From: Acidobacteriota bacterium
GTDB taxonomy: Bacteria; Acidobacteriota; Vicinamibacteria; Vicinamibacterales; UBA2999
DNA: 64,000 bases
Assembly (NCBI GenBank): GCA_030697165.1
Contig: JAUYQQ010000004.1
Coordinates: 124,001 to 188,000, forward strand
Direction: 5' to 3'
This document shows, one piece after another, positions 18,358 to 24,678 of this stretch (positions are counted from its first letter, which is position 1; the number at the start of each line of letters is the position of its first letter). The translations under genes and the position numbers were made by a program. The notes beneath the pieces were generated by a model, which saw only the letters and a program-made list of their open reading frames with translations, was not told the origin of the DNA and did no database searches.

Positions 18358-18774
18358 CTTGAACGGATCGATCACTCGCACCGACCCATACGCCTGCCCG
18401 TGTGAGAGGTCTTCCGAATACACGACCTCCGCGCCCGAGACGTGCGCGGCCTGAATCACGAGGGCGTCCCAGAACGAGATCTGGTATCGCGCTTCGAGGT
18501 CGAGCGCCTCGAGAATCGCCTCGCCCCCGTTTACGACGACGTGCCACGTCAGGTAGTCGGCGACGATTTCGCGAGTGGTCTTGGTATCGAGCGGCGTGCG
18601 CGCCTTCTTGCGAAGGTTGACGGTCAGTTCCTGCAGCACCTGCGTGCTCACCACACCAGACCGGTCGCGCCAGAGCTCCTCGACCAGCGTCCTCGCGCGC
18701 GAGTGCTTCACCCCGGCTGCTGAGTCATGCGCGTACATCAGGATGTTCGTGTCGACGAAGAACCTATCGCTCAT
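18349..18774 (-). CDS. vapC: PIN-domain ribonuclease toxin (VapC-like)
   Basis: 141 residues with the four-acid PIN active site: FVDTNILMYAHD at the N-terminus, Glu in STQVLQELTVNL, Asp in SFWDALVIQAA and Asp in VVYSEDLSHG. VapC toxins cut tRNA or rRNA and are held inactive by the neighbouring antitoxin. The start overlaps the end of the antitoxin gene by 11 nt, the usual arrangement. It is full length with all catalytic acids, so probably active. It sits at the edge of an accessory region with another toxin-like gene. Confidence 0.9.
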   Translation of the reverse strand: MSDRFFVDTNILMYAHDSAAGVKHSRARTLVEELWRDRSGVVSTQVLQELTVNLRKKARTPLDTKTTREIVADYLTWHVVVNGGEAILEALDLEARYQISFWDALVIQAAHVSGAEVVYSEDLSHGQAYGSVRVIDPFKSA

Positions 18775-18997
18775 GCAGCTCGTCTCGCGACTTGGGAGGA
18801 GTGAAGCCGAGGTCGAACCCCTCGCGCAATCGCGCCAAGGCGCGCCGCCGCGCCTTGTCGAATGCCTTCCGTTCGCGGATCAGCGCCTCGAGCCGTTCCG
18901 TCAGGAGTGCGCTAATCGATTGCCCTTCTTCGGCCGCCAGGACCCGGGCCTCGCGGATGAGGTCGGCGTCGAGCTTGAGGGTGACGTTGGTCTTCAT
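18764..18997 (-). CDS. Ribbon-helix-helix-type antitoxin of the PIN toxin
   Basis: 77 residues. The N-terminus NVTLKLDADLIREARVLAAE has the beta strand and first helix of an Arc/CopG-like DNA-binding fold (VapB or DUF6364-type), followed by SISALLTERLEALI as the second helix and a basic C-terminal part (KARRRALARLREGFDLG) that should block the toxin. It is upstream of and overlaps vapC. The pair probably represses its own promoter, which must lie in the 110 nt upstream (18998-19110); I see no clear operator there. Confidence 0.85.
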   Translation of the reverse strand: MKTNVTLKLDADLIREARVLAAEEGQSISALLTERLEALIRERKAFDKARRRALARLREGFDLGFTPPKSRDELHER

Positions 18998-19110
18998 GTG
19001 AGGGTTGACTCGCTCCAGCCAAGATGAGCACGTATGTCACGTGCAGCACCATTCTACGTGCGAACCACGGGTTGGTCAACGGGGTTACCGCGGGATGCTA
19101 CACTGCCGTC

Positions 19111-19341
19111 ATGTCCCGGTCGCCGGCGTGTTCGAACGAGGAATTCCGCCGCTTCGTCGACCAGTACCGCGCACGGTGCTTGTGGTTCCTGCGGGAAGAC
19201 TACTATCCGCAAACGCCGGCGGAGCGCGAGGAGGTGCTGCGCCAGATCGCGCAGCACGGCGACCGCGCCGCGTTTCTGCGCGTCGCCCAGTTCCGCACAT
19301 GGCTCTCACAGTCTTCCAGCGCGACGTCTGCCAGCTCCTAG
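19111..19341 (+). CDS. Small protein paired with the AbiEii-like gene
   Basis: 76 residues from the ATG at 19111 (an earlier ATG at 19024 would overlap the antitoxin promoter region). The sequence is compact and helical, rich in Arg and aromatics (EEFRRFVDQYRARCLWFLRE), with a Ser/Thr/Ala end after FRTWLSQ. It overlaps the nucleotidyltransferase gene by 43 nt, so the two are co-translated. In type IV AbiE systems the partner is AbiEi, a much larger winged-helix antitoxin; this is far smaller and shows no helix-turn-helix that I can see. It may be an antitoxin of a different kind. Function unknown. Confidence 0.7.
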   Translation: MSRSPACSNEEFRRFVDQYRARCLWFLREDYYPQTPAEREEVLRQIAQHGDRAAFLRVAQFRTWLSQSSSATSASS

Positions 19342-20111
19342 CCGGCCGGCGCCGGGCGGGCGGCGAAAGCTATGTGGCCGGCGGCATCGCCTTGAATGTG
19401 GCGCTCGAGGCTCATCGTCTGTCGCGCGATCTCGACTTGTTCCACGATTCCACCGAGGCCGTGGCACGATCGTGGGACGCGGATCGGCTGCTGCTCGAAG
19501 GCCACGGCTATGCCGTCGCCGCGATCCGCGAACGCCCGGGCTTCGTGCAGGCCACGGCCTCGCGGGACCACCACCAACTGCTCATCGAGTGGGTCCACGA
19601 CAGCGCCTACCGTTTCTTTCCGCTCGTGGAGCACCAGGAACTGGGTCTGACGCTGCATCCCTTCGACCTGGCGACGAACAAGGTGCTGGCGCTGATCGGG
19701 CGACTCGAAGTGCGCGACTGGATCGATGTGATCGCCTGCGACGAGCGCCTGCAGCCGCTGGGATACCTGGCGTGGGCGGCGTGTGGCAAGGATCCCGGCT
19801 TCTCGCCGCTTGGTGTGATCGACCACGCCCGTCGCTCATCGCAGTACTCGGCGGAGGAAGTTGCGTCCCTGGCCTTCGAGGGGCCGCCACCTGACGCGGC
19901 CGACCTGTCGCGACGCTGGCGCCACGCCCTCGATGCCGCGCCGCCCCTGATTGGAAGACTGCCAGCCACCGAAGTCGGCAAAGCTGTGCTGACGCCCTCG
20001 GGGGAGTTGTTTCGCGGTGGCGTCGCGGACCTCGACCGGTGCATCAAGACTGGCGAGATTGTGTTTCACGCTGGCCGCCTGGGCGGAGCGCTTCCCCGGA
20101 TCGCCGGCTGA
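19299..20111 (+). CDS. AbiEii/AbiGii-family nucleotidyltransferase (toxin-like)
   Basis: 270 residues from the ATG at 19299; the longer frame to 19005 only reads the preceding gene out of frame. It has the minimal nucleotidyltransferase signature: GGESYVAGGIALNVAL (G-G motif) and HRLSRDLDLFHDSTE (D-x-D metal ligands), then a third likely acid in HHQLLIEWVHDSA, and the family-typical LATNKVLALIGRLEVRDWID segment. AbiEii toxins transfer nucleotides to target RNA or GTP. The partner is the overlapping 76-residue gene rather than a standard AbiEi. The C-terminus ends in a Gly/Leu-rich stretch. Probably phage defence or a toxin-antitoxin function; inferred. Confidence 0.85.
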   Translation: MALTVFQRDVCQLLAGRRRAGGESYVAGGIALNVALEAHRLSRDLDLFHDSTEAVARSWDADRLLLEGHGYAVAAIRERPGFVQATASRDHHQLLIEWVHDSAYRFFPLVEHQELGLTLHPFDLATNKVLALIGRLEVRDWIDVIACDERLQPLGYLAWAACGKDPGFSPLGVIDHARRSSQYSAEEVASLAFEGPPPDAADLSRRWRHALDAAPPLIGRLPATEVGKAVLTPSGELFRGGVADLDRCIKTGEIVFHAGRLGGALPRIAG

Positions 20112-20220
20112 GGGTTCCAGATGCCTGCCGTTCCCAGACGACGGACCGGTTGTGTCCCATGAACGGGCGGGGCGGTGACGCGACACGGGCACGACGATGA
20201 CTGTGTCCGGTCACGGATGC

Positions 20221-20730
20221 TCACCGCCATCGCCGCGAGCGAGTCTTCGATGCCGTTGCGCAGCAGCTTGGCCGCCTTGCCTGTCGATCAGGCTGCCATC
20301 GTCGAGCGACCATGTGGCTCTGGCTCGTCAGAAACAACGCGCGCCCGTGCACGACCGGAAACGCGTCATACGGAATGCCGTATGGTGCCACCCAGGCCAG
20401 GTGCCCGTCGCTCAACTGGATGCCGAATGTAGTGCCACCATGTGCCACGATTCGAATCGACTCGATCGACGAATGTGATGTCGAACTACAGGTGAAATAG
20501 TTGGTGACGAGCGGTGTGTCGGAGGCGTGAGGCTCGACGTCGTCAAGAAGGGGCCGTTCCCAGGCGACGTCACCTGACCGCAAATCGATAGCACATACTC
20601 GCGGGTCTCTCGTCCCAGACTGTGTATGAGGGACCAAGAACTGATAGTCGCGAAATGTGTGCCCGATGCCCCAGGGATGCCATGGCAAAGAGATGCTTCG
20701 GCGAGGCTGCCCAGTGTCGGAATCAAACTT
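20221..20730 (-). pseudogene. Decayed fragment of a PQQ-type beta-propeller protein
   Basis: The minus-strand frame gives propeller-like words: FDSDTGQPRRSISLPWHPWG, VCAIDLRSGDVAWERPLLDD, FGIQLSDGHLAWVAPYG and VVHGRALFLTSQSHMVA, with the D-G-x-x-x-W pattern of quinoprotein blades. It has no signal peptide or proper start; the recognisable part begins abruptly at about 20730. Near 20312 the meaning shifts frame (LDDGSLIDRQ follows in another frame), and a further shift gives GKAAKLLRNGIEDSLAAM, so at least two small indels have accumulated. Nothing recognisable fills 20112-20220. This is a remnant, or a sequencing-error-damaged piece. Confidence 0.65.
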
Positions 20731-21209
20731 GGGAGAACGTCCGCTACTTCGACGAGAGAGCGCCGGAGATACTCGGCGCCGGTTCACGATCGCGTCCGGA
20801 CCTCGTGTTGGCGCTTGGCAACAAGATCATCGAAGTCAAGAACATCACCTCTTGGTCTGCGAGCGATGGCCTGCAATTCCAGAACCGCGTCTTGGCAATC
20901 TTGAATAGCGCGCCGCAACTAGACCGACGGGATCTGGACGCAGTCAAGGCACTCCTAGAGTCCCGGCTCGGTTACTTCGTGCGAGCACCCATACCGATTC
21001 GCCACCTCCAGCGCATGGAAGGCGCCCTTGAAAGGCGTCAATCCATCAAGACCCGTGTTCTTGAGGCTCGACCGCATGAGCTAGCGCATTTTGCGCTGGT
21101 CACGCGATCCTCAGACGACGAATTTGGCAGACTTTGCACGATGTTTTCAACCAAGTTGGCGTGGAAATTGCCGACTGGCTGGAAACAGTGCAAAAACTGC
21201 AGGCTCTGA
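20682..21209 (+). CDS. Putative PD-(D/E)XK nuclease-fold fragment
   Basis: About 175 residues from the ATG at 20682. The first 16 or so codons are antisense to the propeller remnant and look like chance reading; sensible protein begins at about 20730 (ENVRYFDERAPEILGAGSRS). RPDLVLALGNKIIEVKNIT has the D...ExK pattern of restriction-endonuclease-fold nucleases and resembles C-terminal toxin domains; a basic helical region and PHELAHFALVTRSSDDEF follow. There is no credible Shine-Dalgarno or native N-terminus, so it may be the truncated tail of a larger toxin. The base composition is visibly less GC-rich than its neighbours, consistent with transfer. Its stop lies 6 nt from the convergent dehydrogenase gene. 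Confidence 0.5.
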   Translation: MAKRCFGEAAQCRNQTWENVRYFDERAPEILGAGSRSRPDLVLALGNKIIEVKNITSWSASDGLQFQNRVLAILNSAPQLDRRDLDAVKALLESRLGYFVRAPIPIRHLQRMEGALERRQSIKTRVLEARPHELAHFALVTRSSDDEFGRLCTMFSTKLAWKLPTGWKQCKNCRL

Positions 21210-21215
21210 CCTGCC

Positions 21216-22073
21216 TTACTTCGCCGCGTACTCGTAGAAGCCCTTGCCGGACTTCTTGCCGAAGTGGCCGGCCAGCACCATGCGCTTCAGCAGTGGTGGC
21301 GGCGCGAAACGGGCTTCGCGGAACTCGTCGAACATGATGTTCGCGATGTAATACGTCGTATCGAGGCCGACGTAGTCGAGCAGCGTGAACGGGCCCATCG
21401 GGTAGCCGCAGCCGAGCTTCATGCCGTTGTCGATATCCTCGACCGTCGCCAGGCCTTCCTCGAAGCAGCGGATCGCGTCGAGGAGATACGGCACGAGCAG
21501 GCGGTTGACGATGAAGCCGCCGCGGTCGGGGGCCGTCACCGGCTCCTTGCCGATCGCGCGGGCAAACGTCATCAGCGCATCGTAAGTTTCCTGGCTGGTC
21601 GCGAGCGCGCGAATCACTTCCACCAGCTTCATCAGCGGCACTGGGTTGAAGAAGTGCAGGCCGGCCACCTTGTCGGGCCGCGTGGTGCCGGCGCCAAGCT
21701 CGGTGATGCACAGCGACGAGGTGTTGGACGCGATCACGCAGTGCGTGCCGACCACCGCCTCGATCTGGGCGTAGGTCTTCTTCTTGACCTCGACGTTCTC
21801 GACGATGGCCTCGATGACGAGGTCGCAGTCCTTGAGGTCTTCGAACCTGGTGGTGCCGGTGAGGTTGGCGAACACGGTCGCCTTCTGCTCCGGCGTGACC
21901 TTGCCCTTCTCGATGCCGCCGGTCAGGAACTTGTCGATGCGGCCAATGCCCTTCTTGACGACGTCCTCGTTCACGTCGAGGACGAAGGTCTTGAACCCGG
22001 CCGCGGCCGACACCTGCGCGATGCCCGCGCCCATGAGGCCACACCCAATCACGCCAACGGTCTTGATTTCCAT
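21216..22073 (-). CDS. 3-hydroxyacyl-CoA (3-hydroxybutyryl-CoA) dehydrogenase
   Basis: 285 residues; oxidises 3-hydroxyacyl-CoA to 3-ketoacyl-CoA with NAD in the cytosol. The N-terminal Rossmann fold has GVIGCGLMGAGIAQVSAAAG, and the family signature HFFNPVPLMKLVEVIRAL is intact. The C-terminal domain has GGFIVNRLLVPYLLDAIRCF and GCGYPMGPFTLLDYVGLDT. Length equals typical single-domain Hbd/PaaH. The ATG overlaps the stop of the thiolase gene (TAATG), so the two catalyse consecutive steps and are co-translated: butanoate or fatty-acid metabolism, or storage polymer turnover. Confidence 0.95.
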   Translation of the reverse strand: MEIKTVGVIGCGLMGAGIAQVSAAAGFKTFVLDVNEDVVKKGIGRIDKFLTGGIEKGKVTPEQKATVFANLTGTTRFEDLKDCDLVIEAIVENVEVKKKTYAQIEAVVGTHCVIASNTSSLCITELGAGTTRPDKVAGLHFFNPVPLMKLVEVIRALATSQETYDALMTFARAIGKEPVTAPDRGGFIVNRLLVPYLLDAIRCFEEGLATVEDIDNGMKLGCGYPMGPFTLLDYVGLDTTYYIANIMFDEFREARFAPPPLLKRMVLAGHFGKKSGKGFYEYAAK

Positions 22074-23254
22074 TACAGCGCCTCCACGATCATCGCAATG
22101 CCTTGACCGCCGCCAATACAGGCCGAGGCCACACCGTATTTCTTGCCGCGCCGGCGCAGCTCGAGCAGCAGCGTCAGCAGAATGCGCGCCCCGCTGGCGC
22201 CCAGCGGATGCCCAATGGCAATGGCGCCGCCATTCACGTTCACCTTGTCCCGGCTGAGGCCGAGCTCCTTTTCGCAGGCGAGGTATTGCGCCGCGAAGGC
22301 TTCGTTGATCTCGATCAAGTCGAGCTGCCCAAATGTCATCCTGGCGTGTTCGAGCGCCTTACGGATGGCCGGCGCCGGGCCCATCCCCATCATCGTCGGC
22401 TCGACGCCGACCGTCGCCCACGACACGATGCGGCCAAGCGGCTTGAGCGCGTGCTTCGCGACCGCCTCTTCACCGGCAATCACCAGGGCCGCCGCGCCGT
22501 CGACAATGCCGCTGGCGTTGCCGGCGGTGACGACGCCGTCTTTCTTGAAGACAGTGGGCAGCTTGGCCAGGATCTCCATGGTCGTCTCGGGACGCAGGTA
22601 ATCGTCCTGCGCGATCACGGTCACGCCCTTGCGGCCCGGGATCTCGACCGGCACCACTTCGTCGGTCATGATCCCGGACGTCCACGCCTTGTGCGCCAGT
22701 TGCTGGCTGCGCAGGGCGTAGGCATCGGCGTCTTCGCGCGTGATGCCGTACTTCACGGCGCAGTTCTCGGCGGTGATGGCCATGGAGCAACCCGCGTAGG
22801 GATCGGTCAACCCTTCCCACAGCCAGTCTTCGAGCTTGCCTTGCCCCAGCTTGAAGCCCGAGCGCGCGCCGCGAATCACGTGCGGCACCTGGCTCATGTT
22901 CTCCATGCCGCCGGCGAGCACGACGCCCGCTTCTTCCAACTGGATCTGCTGCGCGCCGCTCAGCACCGCCTGGATGCCCGAGCCGCACAAGCGGTTCACC
23001 GTCAGCGCCGGCACTTCGATCGGCACGCCCGCCTTGAGGCCGACATGACGCGCGCCGTAGTGCGCGTCGACACTGCTCTGCTGGACGTTGCCGAACACGA
23101 CGTGGTCGATCCACTCGGGCCTGGTGCCGGTGCGCTCGAGCGCGCCCTTCGACGCAATCGCGCCAAGCTCAATCGCCGACACGTCCTTGAGCGCGCCGAC
23201 GTGCTGCGTCATGGGTGTCCGGGCGCCGCCGAGAATGAAAACTGATTTGGACAT
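22073..23254 (-). CDS. Thiolase (acetyl-CoA C-acetyltransferase family)
   Basis: 393 residues, normal length. The nucleophilic Cys is in LTVNRLCGSGIQAVLSGAQQ, the catalytic His in GGAIAIGHPLGASGARILLT and the second Cys in ASACIGGGQGIAMIVE. It condenses two acetyl-CoA or cleaves 3-ketoacyl-CoA. It precedes and overlaps the 3-hydroxyacyl-CoA dehydrogenase gene by 1 nt; the dehydrogenase at 23329 lies upstream behind a 74-nt repeat-containing gap, so it may or may not share the transcript. Confidence 0.95.
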   Translation of the reverse strand: MSKSVFILGGARTPMTQHVGALKDVSAIELGAIASKGALERTGTRPEWIDHVVFGNVQQSSVDAHYGARHVGLKAGVPIEVPALTVNRLCGSGIQAVLSGAQQIQLEEAGVVLAGGMENMSQVPHVIRGARSGFKLGQGKLEDWLWEGLTDPYAGCSMAITAENCAVKYGITREDADAYALRSQQLAHKAWTSGIMTDEVVPVEIPGRKGVTVIAQDDYLRPETTMEILAKLPTVFKKDGVVTAGNASGIVDGAAALVIAGEEAVAKHALKPLGRIVSWATVGVEPTMMGMGPAPAIRKALEHARMTFGQLDLIEINEAFAAQYLACEKELGLSRDKVNVNGGAIAIGHPLGASGARILLTLLLELRRRGKKYGVASACIGGGQGIAMIVEAL

Positions 23255-23265
23255 ATTGTTCCCAC

Positions 23266-23325
23266 GGCAGCACTAAAGTGCTGCCCTCCTGGCAAACCTG
23301 GCGACCTGTGCCGCCCTCCTGGCAA
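23266..23325. repeat. Palindrome GGCAGCACT-AA-AGTGCTGCC with a duplicated tail
   Basis: Perfect 9-bp arms at 23266-23274 and 23277-23285, followed by GCCCTCCTGGCAA twice (from about 23282 and 23310). The palindrome and tail (AGTGCTGCCCTYCTGGCA) are found again at 29852-29876, so about 26 bp are shared between the two loci. Confidence 0.8.
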
Positions 23326-23328
23326 GCT

Positions 23329-24378
23329 TCACTTCGAAATTCTTTTCGAGATCCAATCCCCTACCTCGCGCGTGCCGAGCGGGCCGCCGATGTCGGACGT
23401 GGTGTGATTCTGCGCGATGGCGGCCTCGACGGCCCGCTCGATCGCCTTCGCTTCGTCACCGGCGCCCAGCGTTTCGAGCATCAGGGCTGACGACAGAATC
23501 GCGCCGATCGGGTTGGCCACGTTCTTTCCCGCGAGCGGCGGGGCCGAGCCGTGCACGGGCTCGAACAACGAGGTCTTGCCCGGGTGAAGGTTGCCCGAGG
23601 CCGCCATGCCCAGGCCGCCCTGCAGCGCCCCGCCGATGTCGGTGACGATGTCGCCGAACAGGTTGTTAGTGACGATCACCTGGTACTGACCTGGGTCCTT
23701 CACGAGGAACATGGCGAGGGCGTCGATGTACTGATGCGTGGCGGTGATGCCCTGGTACTCCGCCGCCACTTCCTTGTAGACGCGCTGCCACAGGGCGTGG
23801 CCCTGCTGCATGGCGTTGCTCTTGTCGGCCATGCACACCTTCGTCAGGCCGTTGGCCTTCGCGTACTCAAACGCGTGGCGGATGATGCGGTTCACGCCCT
23901 TGAAGGTGTTGATCTCTTCCTGGATGGCGACTTCGTCTGGCGTACCGGCCTTGAACCGGCCGCCGACGCTGACATAGACGCCTTCGGTGTTCTCGCGGAA
24001 GACGACGAAGTTGATGTCCTTGCGCCCGCGATCCTTCAATGGGCACAGGCGATCGGCGAGCAGCCGCACGGGGCGGTAGTTCACATACAGATCGAGTTCG
24101 AACCGCGTGCCGAGCAGGATGTCGCGCGCGTGCTGGTTGCCGGGCACCCGCGGGTCGCCCAGCGCCCCGACGAAGATCGCCTGGAACTCGTCGCGCAGCA
24201 TCTGGTAGCCGTTGGCCGGCAGCGTCTCGCCGGTCTTCAGGTAGTGGTCCGCGCTCCACGGCAGGTGCACGAGATCGAACCGCCGGCCGAACGCGGCCGC
24301 GGTCGCCTGCAGCACTTTCACCGCCTCCGCGGTGACGTCCTGGCCAATGCCGTCGCCCGGAATGACCGCCACTCTCAT
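23329..24378 (-). CDS. Isocitrate/isopropylmalate dehydrogenase family protein (LeuB/tartrate dehydrogenase-like)
   Basis: 349 residues; NAD-dependent oxidative decarboxylase of a 2-hydroxyacid. Conserved elements: VAVIPGDGIGQDVTAEAVKV, the substrate segment with NFVVFRENTEGVYVSVGGR, MADKSNAMQQGHALW, and the metal/cofactor region VTNNLFGDIVTDIGGALQGG to LFEPVHGSAPPLAGKNVANP. Overall it is nearest to 3-isopropylmalate or tartrate dehydrogenases, not the large isocitrate enzyme. No leuA, leuC or leuD is nearby, so leucine synthesis is only one option. Next to thiolase and hydroxyacyl-CoA dehydrogenase genes, a carboxylic-acid catabolic role is also possible. Confidence 0.88.
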   Translation of the reverse strand: MRVAVIPGDGIGQDVTAEAVKVLQATAAAFGRRFDLVHLPWSADHYLKTGETLPANGYQMLRDEFQAIFVGALGDPRVPGNQHARDILLGTRFELDLYVNYRPVRLLADRLCPLKDRGRKDINFVVFRENTEGVYVSVGGRFKAGTPDEVAIQEEINTFKGVNRIIRHAFEYAKANGLTKVCMADKSNAMQQGHALWQRVYKEVAAEYQGITATHQYIDALAMFLVKDPGQYQVIVTNNLFGDIVTDIGGALQGGLGMAASGNLHPGKTSLFEPVHGSAPPLAGKNVANPIGAILSSALMLETLGAGDEAKAIERAVEAAIAQNHTTSDIGGPLGTREVGDWISKRISK

Positions 24379-24678
24379 GCGTGAACGTCCTCGGCCGGGT
24401 GAGTTATGGGGAGCATGAGAAAAAAGATACTATCAAACGAACGTTCAAAAAACCCCTGTATTTACGGGCCAAAACCGAAAACCAGGCCAGGGTCTGGCCC
24501 ATAACCCGTGCATTTCGTCCCATATTCCTTCGGATTCGCACCACATTCGGCCTCGTCCGTGGGCTACCATCGAGGAGTCCCGGTGACCCGGGGCCGTTGG
24601 CGGCGGTAACCCCGGCGCCGGTGAGTTTCCTCATTCTTTCTGTTGCGTTGTTGTTTGCTTTCCAAAGGAGGAAAGGTA
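24379..24678. promoter_or_regulatory. Divergent, locally AT-rich regulatory region
   Basis: A 300-nt gap between the divergent dehydrogenase and TonB receptor genes. It holds an AT-rich stretch (about 24415-24470) with the perfect 8-bp palindrome GAACGTTC, a GGCCAGGGTCTGGCC partial palindrome (about 24484-24498), and a strong Shine-Dalgarno AAAGGAGG at 24663-24670 for the receptor. I cannot place convincing -35/-10 boxes. Confidence 0.5.

Noticed and set aside
20221-20787. Intact 188-residue minus-strand gene
   Set aside because: Recognisable propeller words end at about 20312, followed by frame changes; the first 19 residues are without match; more likely a remnant.
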